DNA of 64,000 nucleotides from Metallosphaera tengchongensis. Lineage in GTDB: Archaea > Thermoproteota > Thermoprotei_A > Sulfolobales > Sulfolobaceae. The stretch is from NCBI RefSeq assembly GCF_013343295.1, contig NZ_CP049074.1, forward strand, positions 1,097,501-1,161,500. Direction: 5' to 3'. This document shows, one piece after another, positions 1 through 6,690 of this stretch. Each line of letters opens with the position of its first letter. Within the stretch, counting starts at the first letter, position 1. The translations under genes were made by a program, and so were the position numbers. Under the pieces are notes generated by a model that was not told where the DNA came from, searched no databases, and was given only the letters and a program-made list of their open reading frames with translations.

Positions 1-875
1 AATTCAAGGAAGTAGAACTCCCTTGTCAAATCCGAGAATACAGTTTCAAAAGTACCCAGTGTAAAGTAGTTGATAAGTTGTCCGAACTTCATTATTGGTT
101 CAAACATTCTAGATCTTTCTTCCATGGTAATAGCGGGTGACGGCGCTTCCTCGATGAGTTTTTGGTTCCTTCTCTGAATTGTACACTCCCTTTCCCACGC
201 TACTACATAGCTTCCGTATTTATCACCAATAAGCTGAAACTCTATATGTCTAGGGTTTACTGCAGCCTTCTCTATGTATAAATCTGATCTACCGAATGCC
301 TGAGTTGCCAATCTCTTGTTCCTCTCCCAGACGTCCATAAGCTGATCAGGGGAGTCAACCTTTGTGATGCCCACTCCACCTCCCCCACTAGCAGCCTTCA
401 CCATAATGGGATACCCTATTCTATCAGCTATCTTTAGAGCCTCATCTATGGATCCAACAGGTCCATCTGATCCTGGGGCTATGGGAACTCCAGAGAGTTG
501 CGCTATCCTTTTACCGTCTAGCTTATCCTTTATTTTCCTCATCACTTCAGCTGAAGGACCAATGTAAGTCATTCCGGCCTTCTCCACGGCTTCGACGAAA
601 TCAGCGTTCTCAGACAGAAAGCCATATCCTGGATGTACGGCATCAACGTGAGCCTTCTCAGCTGCGTCTATTATATGGGGTATGTTTAAGTAACTTTCTA
701 GGGCAGGAGAGGGACCGATATAGTAAGCTTCATCTGCATACTTTACGTGAACTGCATACTTGTCAGCCTCAGAGTAAACAGCTACAGCTTTCATTCCCAT
801 TTCCTTTATTGCTTTCATAACCCTTACCGCTATCTCGCCCCTGTTCGCTACCAATACCTTTCCGAAAGGTGGCAT
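1..875 (-). CDS. accC: Biotin carboxylase subunit of acetyl/propionyl-CoA carboxylase (partial)
   Basis: The gene runs off the left edge; about 291 N-terminal residues are visible. It begins MPPFGKVLVANRGEIAVRVM, the nucleotide-binding start of biotin carboxylases, and has the HPGYGFLSEN segment and the glycine-rich ATP-grasp loop (KAASGGGGVGI). The family uses ATP and bicarbonate to carboxylate biotin on a carrier protein. In Sulfolobales the complex carboxylates acetyl-CoA and propionyl-CoA for the 3-hydroxypropionate/4-hydroxybutyrate cycle (known for the family, inferred here). The ATG at 873-875 is preceded by an AT-rich box at a leaderless spacing. The C-terminal part and any accB partner lie outside the window. 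Confidence 0.93.
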   Translation of the reverse strand, partial: MPPFGKVLVANRGEIAVRVMKAIKEMGMKAVAVYSEADKYAVHVKYADEAYYIGPSPALESYLNIPHIIDAAEKAHVDAVHPGYGFLSENADFVEAVEKAGMTYIGPSAEVMRKIKDKLDGKRIAQLSGVPIAPGSDGPVGSIDEALKIADRIGYPIMVKAASGGGGVGITKVDSPDQLMDVWERNKRLATQAFGRSDLYIEKAAVNPRHIEFQLIGDKYGSYVVAWERECTIQRRNQKLIEEAPSPAITMEERSRMFEPIMKFGQLINYFTLGTFETVFSDLTREFYFLE

Positions 876-903
876 TTTGAATCAAAGAATGTAGTTTCAA
901 GAG

Positions 904-913
904 TTTAAAAAAC
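904..913 (-). promoter_or_regulatory. TATA box of accC
   Basis: On the minus strand the run GTTTTTTAAA lies about 30 bases upstream of the accC ATG, the usual place for a TATA element of a transcript with little or no leader. Assigned by position and composition only. Confidence 0.5.
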
Positions 914-1124
914 TTTTACTTTTGGAATTATACATATACGTTTAAAGAAATATTTATTAAGGTTTGTCGCCTCTTTACCACCAATAATATGATTGTTTAC
1001 TAAAACTGAGTTAAGATAAGATATGCCCAAAGGGTTACAAACACTTTAAGATTAGCCTAGTACTAATCAGGAAAGCCGTGAAAATTAGATGAAATGAAAG
1101 TTAAGATCTGGAGGTAGGGGACTA

Positions 1125-1199
<75 letters not shown>

Positions 1200-1236
1200 G
1201 TTCTACCCTACCAAGCTTTAGTACAACTACTTATCC

Positions 1237-1246
1237 TTTAAATTTT
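1237..1246 (-). promoter_or_regulatory. TATA box of initiator tRNA
   Basis: GGAAAAATTTAAAGG on the minus strand combines a purine-rich BRE-like stretch with a TATA element about 40 bases upstream of the tRNA 5' end. Confidence 0.45.
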
Positions 1247-1435
1247 TCCTAACCGTTTACCTGACATATAGATTATGCGGGTTGGATACGGTCTGGTAAA
1301 ACATGTTTGTTTTCGCTCAAGCTTGGATGCGACCACCTTGCAGGAACTAAGCGACAGTTCAAATTCTCGTTATCAAGAGGTCATTCAAGTTATAGTACAA
1401 TAATTAGAGAATGAGTTGTAATATCATCTTGGCGT

Positions 1436-1840
1436 CTATATTATCTTTGTGCAAGAGTTGAAATCATTTTCAGCTATCTTATCTGCTAACCCTCGCAATT
1501 CGGCCATAAGTTGAGTTAAATCGCCCTTCTTAATATTGGAGATAGAGATCAGAACTAGTTTATCAGAGACTATACACTCTGGTTCCTTTCCTTCATATTC
1601 GATTTCGGGAAAAAATAACAAGATAATTGAAGAAAAAGGAAAATTGGATAGCCTTCTTTGAAGACTATTAATGATCCTCCTCCCATCGTATCTATTGCTA
1701 TTCCAATTGTATGCGGAGAGGCTAAGATGTATTATTTCCGTCATAACATACAGTTTAATTCCATGATTTTCCAAAGTGTCGCGAATTAGTTCAATAAACA
1801 CTCTATCGTTCTTACTGATATTTACCAAAAGAGTTTCCAC
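1436..1840 (-). CDS. Hypothetical protein, 134 aa
   Basis: A 134-residue ORF with a GTG start. I do not recognise the family. It is soluble-looking, with alternating helix and strand character: a hydrophobic stretch near residues 70-77 (FSSIILLFF) and another near 94-101 (KLVLISIS), which would suit a small alpha/beta fold. No Cys cluster, signal peptide or catalytic motif is visible. It stands alone between two tRNA genes and has a nested inverted repeat directly upstream. Its place next to the tRNA-Gly integration site means it could itself be an old acquisition, but nothing shows this. Coding status is moderately secure, from ORF length only. Confidence 0.5.
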   Translation of the reverse strand: METLLVNISKNDRVFIELIRDTLENHGIKLYVMTEIIHLSLSAYNWNSNRYDGRRIINSLQRRLSNFPFSSIILLFFPEIEYEGKEPECIVSDKLVLISISNIKKGDLTQLMAELRGLADKIAENDFNSCTKII

Positions 1841-1844
1841 TGTA

Positions 1845-1911
1845 GGGGTCCCTGGAGACCCTAATTCACAGACACCCTAATAAGGGTACTCCTCGGGTGT
1901 CGCCGGACCCC
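1845..1911. repeat. Nested inverted repeats upstream of the 134-aa ORF
   Basis: GGGGTCC at 1845-1851 pairs with GGACCCC at 1905-1911. Inside it GACACCC at 1871-1877 pairs with GGGTGTC at 1895-1901, and at the centre CCCT pairs with AGGG. The segment is far more GC-rich than its flanks. It could be a structured RNA, a terminator or a protein site. It is not a tRNA: the outer 7-bp stem looks like an acceptor, but no T-loop consensus is present. Confidence 0.5.
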
Positions 1912-1933
1912 AAATATGCATTTCAGGCAAAAG

Positions 1934-1943
1934 CTTTAAGTTT
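1934..1943 (+). promoter_or_regulatory. TATA box of tRNA-Phe
   Basis: CTTTAAGTTT lies about 25-30 bases upstream of the tRNA-Phe 5' end. Confidence 0.45.
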
Positions 1944-1965
1944 TAGATACTTCAATAATGAATGT

Positions 1966-2051
1966 GCCGCCGTAGCTCAGCCCGGGAGAGCACCCGGCTG
2001 AAGACTCCTGCAGATACCGGGTTGTCCGGGGTTCAAGTCCCCGCGGCGGCA
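1966..2051 (+). tRNA. tRNA-Phe (GAA) with a 12-nt intron
   Basis: Acceptor GCCGCCG/CGGCGGC with discriminator A. The anticodon stem CCCGG/CCGGG closes the loop CTGAAGA once an intron at 2004-2015 is removed. The intron sits between positions 37 and 38, the canonical archaeal place, and is only 12 nt long. T-arm CGGGG-TTCAAGT-CCCCG. CCA is not encoded. Confidence 0.92.
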
Positions 2052-2137
2052 TACAAAGACTTTCTAGAAGTACGCAAGAAGATAGTTGTGGATATTCGGT
2101 CTATGATTCGCGCAGCAGCTCGTTTGGGGACCAGGTG

Positions 2138-2147
2138 AAATTTATAA
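2138..2147 (+). promoter_or_regulatory. TATA box of tRNA-Gly
   Basis: AAATTTATAATC lies about 25-30 bases upstream of the tRNA-Gly 5' end. Confidence 0.5.
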
Positions 2148-2170
2148 TCTCTAGATCAATTCTTTATACT

Positions 2171-2246
2171 GCGGCCGTAGTCCAGCCTGGATTAGGACGC
2201 TGGCCTCCCAAGCCAGAGATCCCGGGTTCAAATCCCGGCGGTCGCA
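2171..2246 (+). tRNA. tRNA-Gly (CCC), integration target
   Basis: Acceptor GCGGCCG/CGGTCGC with a G:U at the fourth pair, anticodon stem CTGGC/GCCAG around loop CTCCCAA, T-arm CCGGG-TTCAAAT-CCCGG. No intron. Its 3' half, read on the minus strand, continues into an SSV-type integrase N-terminal fragment, so the present 3' half was probably supplied by the attP of an integrated element while keeping the tRNA functional. A degraded copy of the 3' half lies at about 4679-4728. Confidence 0.92.
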
Positions 2247-2425
2247 TGTGGGGGTACCCCACTCTTTTTCAATTTTAAACCTGATTCGACTTAGTCAACT
2301 AAGGGAGCGACGTAAGTTTCCTTTACCTCACCGTTTATCGTTTCCAATTTATAGATGTAATACTTCCCTTTAATTTGACGTATAATATAGTCGCCATATT
2401 TATATCGGGTCTTCTCTTTCGTCAC
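2246..2425 (-). pseudogene. SSV-type integrase N-terminal fragment, int(N), copy 1
   Basis: From a GTG at 2425 the translation [20 protein letters not shown]... followed by KYYIYKLE and VKETYV matches, from memory, the N-terminus of the SSV1 tyrosine integrase. The upstream TTG would add 25 residues not found in that family, so I prefer the GTG. The homologous frame hits TAA at 2291-2293 just after PLVD, then continues as VESGLKLK and, one frame over, as PPGFEPGISGLGG across the antisense of the tRNA, exactly where SSV1 integrase reads through its attachment site. It is a remnant, not a functional enzyme: the catalytic domain is absent. Confidence 0.85.
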
Positions 2426-2443
2426 TTTTACGCCCAGTATAAT

Positions 2444-2477
2444 GGTTACCAAAACGCGTTTATATGCACTGGTAACC
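2444..2477. promoter_or_regulatory. Inverted repeat around the int(N) TATA box
   Basis: GGTTACC at 2444-2450 and its exact complement GGTAACC at 2471-2477 flank a TATA-like TTTATA about 35 bases upstream of the int(N) GTG. This placement fits an operator controlling integrase expression. The equivalent place upstream of the second int(N), near 4925-4960, keeps only a degraded version. Confidence 0.5.
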
Positions 2478-2760
2478 TGTAAAAAGTTACGGGAATCCAA
2501 GTTTAGTTGAAAGATATCGGTAATAATTCCTCGGCAGTAATAATAACAGAGAAGTTAGACTCACATACGTGCAGAATTATCAACGTCCTACCCCAGGTAT
2601 ACACAAACGACAGACTGCGTTATTGTGACAAAAACTCAGTCTACTCCTGGTAAACGTTGGTACTAGGGCAGAGGTAGGGATAACTGGGACGACTGGTATG
2701 AGTATTAGGAATAGCAGGCCTTTTGCATACCTGGGAAAGGAGAGAGGATTAGAAAACGGC

Positions 2761-3129
2761 TTATAGCTTAGACCTCTTAGCCGCTAGTATAGCCAATATG
2801 GCTAGGCCGGCAGCGAGTGGCAAAAACCACAGTTGGGCGTAGAGCGGCGGGTTGGCAACAAAGTAAGACGTATTAGAGGGCATCATGACTTCTACACTAT
2901 TAGTGAGCGGCACGAAGTTAAACGTATTATTGGCCACCGTATATGGGGTAAAGTTAGATGTATTAGAGTTAACGACTTGGACGACTGTTGTACGCCCTGA
3001 CGGTAGGTAGTAGATCGAAAAGAGTGGTGGTGTCTTTAGTGGTATTGGTCTATCCATTGAGTGGAGTGCAATACCACTAACTATCAGAATTATTGCTGCT
3101 GAGAGGAGGACTAGAGTTTTAACCCTCAT
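2761..3129 (-). CDS. Small membrane protein of the integrated element, 122 aa
   Basis: An N-terminal hydrophobic segment (about residues 5-23) acts as signal anchor, a Thr/Ser/Asn-rich outside domain with several N-x-T/S sites follows (NTSNFT, NNTF, NTSYF), and a second hydrophobic segment (about 99-117) ends in a basic AAKRSKL tail. This hydrophobic-polar-hydrophobic plan resembles fusellovirus coat proteins such as VP1/VP3 in outline, including an NP-x-Y-type segment before the last helix, but I cannot claim homology. The gene lies inside the provirus, with an ATG start and no adjacent partner. Confidence 0.6.
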   Translation of the reverse strand: MRVKTLVLLSAAIILIVSGIALHSMDRPIPLKTPPLFSIYYLPSGRTTVVQVVNSNTSNFTPYTVANNTFNFVPLTNSVEVMMPSNTSYFVANPPLYAQLWFLPLAAGLAILAILAAKRSKL

Positions 3130-3274
3130 TATTTATAAAAAACGGAATTGGCATAAGAACTTTACTCAAGGTATGCGTTGTAATCCTATTTTCGTAATAA
3201 ATGTTAGCTAGTCTGCGAAACTTGTAAAAACTTCGCGGACCTATCTATATTCTCAGCCTGCCTAGTGCAAGTGG

Positions 3275-3395
3275 TCACAAATTACGTTTAAACCGCTCTA
3301 TTGCTCTTTCGCACTCTTCTAGGTTGTCAGTGATGCAACTGTAGAAGTATACGAAACGGTCAAGTTTTCCACCTTTATCCTCAGCCGACGCGTCG
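3275..3395 (-). pseudogene. Out-of-frame remnant related to the following ORF
   Basis: In the frame next to the C-terminus of the 85-aa ORF, the minus strand reads DKGGKLDRFVYFYSC and then NLEECERAIERFKRNL before a stop. The segment EECERAIERF repeats the EECERATEKL of the neighbouring protein. It has no start codon of its own, so it is either a frameshifted extension of that ORF or a decayed duplicate. Confidence 0.35.
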
Positions 3396-3638
3396 GTACG
3401 CCCTCAACGCCTCTATCAGCTTTTCCGTCGCCCTCTCGCACTCCTCCTTTGTCGCCTGGCACGGCATTTGGCTTATCTCCTCCTCCATCAGCCCCTCGAA
3501 AAAAGTCCTTGTCTGCGAGTACTTCAACATTTGGCGTCTTACCCTAACGACGTCACCCTCGACCTTAACGTAGCTATCGTCACTCTCAACAGACTCGACG
3601 AAGTCGAGTATTCTTTCCCCAAATCCGTCGGTCTCCAT
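3381..3638 (-). CDS. Hypothetical protein of the integrated element, 85 aa
   Basis: A short soluble, acidic, mostly helical protein beginning METDGFGERILDFVESVE and containing two cysteines (MPCQATKEECERA). Its start overlaps the stop of the upstream 83-aa ORF, so the two are probably translated from one message, or they were one gene before a frameshift. No known family recognised. Codon use and position inside the provirus suggest element origin. Confidence 0.5.
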   Translation of the reverse strand: METDGFGERILDFVESVESDDSYVKVEGDVVRVRRQMLKYSQTRTFFEGLMEEEISQMPCQATKEECERATEKLIEALRAYRRVG

Positions 3639-3889
3639 CAGAAAGCGTTGTCAAGCTTTTCGCTAGATACTAACCCTTTGCGCTCTAGGGACTTCAACAC
3701 GTTTATCATGTAAGGCTTGCCTACTTTCGCTATTTTCACAACGTCGCCAGTCTTAGGCAATACGTCCGCATTTTCGCGTTCAGCGTCCCTAACATAGTGT
3801 AAGAACTCAATGTCCCTTTCAGTGGGTCCTAAGACGTCAAACAATACCTCGTCATAGAACTCGCCCACGATGGCGTTATAAATAGTCAT
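3638..3889 (-). CDS. Putative winged-helix DNA-binding protein, 83 aa
   Basis: The C-terminal half, about residues 45-78 (KTGDVVKIAKVGKPYMINVL then KSLERKGLV), has the pattern of a winged helix: a turn, a recognition helix and a KGLV wing entry typical of archaeal MarR/ArsR-like regulators. It is probably a small element-borne transcription factor. It is the first of two overlapping ORFs on the minus strand. It is short and may have lost a C-terminal wing; the next ORF may be the rest of it after a frameshift. Confidence 0.5.
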   Translation of the reverse strand: MTIYNAIVGEFYDEVLFDVLGPTERDIEFLHYVRDAERENADVLPKTGDVVKIAKVGKPYMINVLKSLERKGLVSSEKLDNAF

Positions 3890-4393
3890 GTCGACTACGT
3901 TCTTAAATCTCGATTGCGTACGACTTCAATAAGTTCCTCAACTCTCAGTCGCTCCATTCAAAACTCCGATATTGTTCACGTAACCCCTCGAACTCTTTCT
4001 AAACTCCATGACCGCCCTTACAACTTCGTCGTTTATCTTTGCGTTCTAAGGGCGTTTCGCTCAATGCATACGTCACTGTCGCCTTCGCTTCGAAACTTTC
4101 GCTAACGCCCTCTCCCTAGAGCATTGCGTTTGACATTCACTCATAACTCCACGTAAGTAGTTTATGTTCTGTCTGTCGATTTGCTCTATGAACAATACTA
4201 CCCGAACGCTTAAAGAAGTACAAGGAGTTTATCGTCAAGAAGGTCTGATAAAGCGTGGGAAAGACTTTTTTACCCAAAACTGCGTAAAAAGTTTTAGGGA
4301 GTGGTGGGTCAGCTGCCGGTTGGCTCTTCATGGGTCTCGGGTAACTCTGTTCATCATCCCCTGCCACTCCTACGCCTCTACGTTCGTCCTAAG
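3890..4393. other. Degenerate interior of the integrated element
   Basis: No intact gene. On the minus strand, about 3905-4060 reads as broken helical, charged coding sequence (DEVVRAVMEFRK, then in a shifted frame FEGLREQYRSFEW), with stops and frame changes. From 4140 to 4390 short ORFs overlap on both strands and none looks real. I read the stretch as decayed coding DNA of the provirus. Confidence 0.5.
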
Positions 4394-4668
4394 TCACTCG
4401 ACATATTTTTGATAGTACTGTTTCGCTATGCCAAAGAGCGAGATGTAGCGTCGCGTTAACACGCGTGTAAGTTTCCTTCCTTGAATAAAATCGATCACGT
4501 CGAAGGGTACCTGTAGTGTTGCGATCTACGCCGAAACGAACTTCTAGAAGTACTTTTGACATTTTGCGTTTATTCAACAACCGGTCGTAGAACGCCCTAA
4601 CGTTACCGTCTGTCGCGTATTGGCGTAAATTGGTAACTAACGCTATTTTACGCCCCTCTCAAAGCCGA
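4394..4668 (-). pseudogene. SSV-type integrase C-terminal fragment, int(C), internally deleted
   Basis: The minus strand reads [19 protein letters not shown] then [13 protein letters not shown], which matches the segment just after the attachment site in SSV1 integrase. It jumps directly to KYF*KFVSA*IATLQ and [13 protein letters not shown], the C-terminal domain, ending with [13 protein letters not shown] and a stop at 4394-4396. Two in-frame TAG codons and the loss of the whole middle, including the catalytic Arg and His-x-x-Arg region, make it a pseudogene, although the presumed nucleophile Tyr (RRYISLF) survives. Comparison is from memory of the SSV1 protein. Confidence 0.85.
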
Positions 4669-4678
4669 TTTTTCGGCT

Positions 4679-4728
4679 TGCCAGGTCAAAGGTTCAGGGT
4701 AAAAATCCAGGCGGTCGTATGTGGGGGC
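4679..4728. repeat. Degraded attachment-site copy of the tRNA-Gly 3' half
   Basis: GCCAG, GGTTCA, AATCC and GGCGGTCG-ATGTGGGGG recur in the order seen at 2214-2255 across the tRNA-Gly 3' half and its flank, with substitutions and small insertions between. It marks the right att site of the first element and at the same time the left att of an older element. Confidence 0.75.
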
Positions 4729-4913
4729 ATCCACATTACGTTTTCTTTCAGTTTGATGTAAGTCTCAACAACGTCGATTAAGGGTTTACGTAATGTTCCT
4801 TCACCTCGCTGTCGACGTTCTCTAGCTCATGCATGTAATACTGCCCTTTAATCCCACGAATGATATAGTTACCGTATTTATAATCCGTCTTCTCTCTCGC
4901 CACTTTAACGCCC
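4700..4913 (-). pseudogene. SSV-type integrase N-terminal fragment, int(N), copy 2 (older)
   Basis: From a GTG at 4913 the minus strand reads KTDYKYGNYIIRGIKGQYY, then HELENVDSEVKEHYV, homologous to int(N) copy 1. A frameshift follows, after which the next frame gives PLIDVVETYIKLKEN up to the att copy. It is more decayed than copy 1, as expected if it belongs to an earlier integrant pushed away from the tRNA when the second element entered the same site. Confidence 0.8.
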
Positions 4914-5119
4914 TGTATTATAGTTACCAATCTACGTCTATAAGTATCGGTTATAGGTTTTATCCTAAATTCTCATAAACTTTTTGTATTCATATAAATA
5001 TATGTTATTTAAGTTAAAAACTATACTTATATTAACTTCCAATCTAATCCGTTAGCTCTCATTCGATAATTTATTCGAGTCTTCCGTGCGTTATGTCACA
5101 ACGGTAAAAGGTAAAACCG

Positions 5120-5674
5120 TTAATTTGATACGTTACTGATATCTAGTTTCAATCCTATAACTCCTTTATCCTGTATTATCTTCGCTTTTATCTCGGACGT
5201 TTCCAATAACCCCTCAATTAGATTCCTAAGATTATTCATCACGATATCAGACATCAAATGAGGAGAGACTACTTTAATGGAGTCTGAACTGATCTCCACG
5301 TGGCCAATGACCTCTAAGAGAGTCTTTATTACCTCCAAGATTGCATTTTCTACGTTCTCAAAGCTTCCCTTTGACACTATCCCCATCATTTTGCCTAACT
5401 CTCTCCATCCTTCCCCTTTCTCGACCGCTGAGAACGGTGCAATTACCACAGTTCCCTTGTAGTTTTGGGCCAGTTTGCCCATTACTACGGCGAATTCCTT
5501 GATGTCCTGTAATCTGATTCCAGCGCTTTCAACTTCCAAGGCGTTCTTAATTAGGTAATTAGTGTAGTTGTAGAGACTCATGTGTTTCTTGTCGGCCTCC
5601 CTTTGCAACTTGGCGTGGAGTTCCCTGTCCATAAAACATGGATGTCTCCTTCCCTTCTTTCCAATCTGGGACAT
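5120..5674 (-). CDS. Conserved protein with a ribbon-helix-helix-like N-terminus, 184 aa
   Basis: Residues 10-45 (RHPCFMDRELHAKLQREADK, then HMSLYNYTNYLI) have the strand-helix-helix spacing of ribbon-helix-helix DNA-binding proteins. The remaining 130 residues are helical with a few strands and carry no motif I know. It may be a regulator with a sensing or oligomerisation domain. It is transcribed away from the DUF1464 operon, with a short shared intergenic region (5675-5796) holding both promoters. Whether it belongs to the chromosome or to the older integrated element is unclear. Confidence 0.6.
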   Translation of the reverse strand: MSQIGKKGRRHPCFMDRELHAKLQREADKKHMSLYNYTNYLIKNALEVESAGIRLQDIKEFAVVMGKLAQNYKGTVVIAPFSAVEKGEGWRELGKMMGIVSKGSFENVENAILEVIKTLLEVIGHVEISSDSIKVVSPHLMSDIVMNNLRNLIEGLLETSEIKAKIIQDKGVIGLKLDISNVSN

Positions 5675-5796
5675 GTGATCGCTATGTATACATTAGTATA
5701 TAAACAATTTCCTCAGTGGCTGCCCGCTCCTGTCACCAATCCAGGAAAAAGCTTCATCATCAAATCTCTTTAAGCGAAGATTGATATAAACGCTTA

Positions 5797-6690
5797 ATGA
5801 TTTTCGCCGGAGTGGACCCCGGATCTTCAAGTTACGCTGTGGCCTTTGTGGATAATCTAGGTAGGCTAATCGCATATCGGGAATTTCTTACAGATATGGT
5901 CGAAAAGGACGTGAATATCATTTTAGACTACATCATGAGCAAAAGACCTTACCTCATCTCTCTTCCTTCAGGTCACGGTCTACCGTTTAAGTCAAGTAAT
6001 AGTCTCACAGAGAAAGACCTCTTCATGGTATCTCTAAGCAGATCGGGAAAGGGTCCACTAAGGAGGTTCTTGCAAAACTCGAGAAAGCTAAACGGGATCA
6101 CTATACCATCAGTCATAGAGTTGGCAAGCGTCCCGAGTTTTAGAAAGGAAAACTTCATAGACTTAGGAACAGCCGACAAAGTATCTTCGGCTTTCTTTTA
6201 CAGGACCATGTTTGACAGCTTCGTGTTAGTTGAGGCTGGATCAAAGTTTATTGCAGTAATTGTTGTCGTGAATGGGAATATAATAGATGGGCTAGGCGGT
6301 TCAGCTTTTCCAGGCTCCGCTGGCTTTATAGACGGGGAGATAGCGTACCTAATGTCTCAATTCTCTAAGTTGACTAAAGCGTCCATCTACTCAGGAGGGA
6401 ATTTCAAGAGGGGGATAGAGATAGCTAAAATGTTTGCCCAATATTACTCAAAAGAGTATAACATACCCATAATAGTGTCGGGAAGGAACAAGAACCAAGT
6501 GGAGTTTGGTCTAAAGTTCAATTTCAGATTTAAAGAGGCCGCAGTCGGTGCGGCGTACATCGCCTCCGCTTTCTCTGGAAACGCCTACAAGGATTTCCTT
6601 GAAATGCTTAATAGCGCAGGGACGGCAATAGATTATGTGAAACTGGAGGGATGGGAAGAAGTTACTTCCTGGATAAAGACGGAATTATAG
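5797..6690 (+). CDS. DUF1464 family protein, predicted small-molecule kinase (ASKHA fold)
   Basis: The start MIFAGVDPGSSSYAVAFVD is the phosphate-1 motif (D-x-G-x-x-S) of the acetate kinase/sugar kinase/actin fold; DLGTADKVSSAFF and GLGGSAFPGSAG later supply phosphate-binding turns, and SGGNFKRG near residue 200 is a third. This matches archaeal DUF1464 proteins, predicted as butyrate-kinase-like enzymes but without proven substrate. 297 residues, full length. It opens a four-gene operon, overlapping the next gene by 40 bases. A TATA-like GATATAAAC lies just upstream of the ATG, consistent with a leaderless message. Confidence 0.8.
   Translation: MIFAGVDPGSSSYAVAFVDNLGRLIAYREFLTDMVEKDVNIILDYIMSKRPYLISLPSGHGLPFKSSNSLTEKDLFMVSLSRSGKGPLRRFLQNSRKLNGITIPSVIELASVPSFRKENFIDLGTADKVSSAFFYRTMFDSFVLVEAGSKFIAVIVVVNGNIIDGLGGSAFPGSAGFIDGEIAYLMSQFSKLTKASIYSGGNFKRGIEIAKMFAQYYSKEYNIPIIVSGRNKNQVEFGLKFNFRFKEAAVGAAYIASAFSGNAYKDFLEMLNSAGTAIDYVKLEGWEEVTSWIKTEL

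Larger units (their letters stand above)
2171..4728. mobile_element. Decayed SSV-type provirus or integrated plasmid in tRNA-Gly(CCC)
   Basis: The left end is tRNA-Gly plus an int(N) fragment on the minus strand. The right end is an internally deleted int(C) fragment at 4394-4668 followed by a degraded copy of the tRNA 3' half. This is the layout produced when an SSV1-type integrase, whose attP lies inside its own gene, integrates and splits the gene. The interior of about 1.9 kb holds a small membrane protein, two short overlapping ORFs and degenerate sequence, all best read on the minus strand. The small size points to a satellite-like element or a deleted fusellovirus. Confidence 0.82.

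Noticed and set aside
3914-4412. Several short ORFs on both strands inside the provirus
   Set aside because: They overlap each other, have no recognisable domains or start context, and lie in sequence with broken coding on the minus strand.
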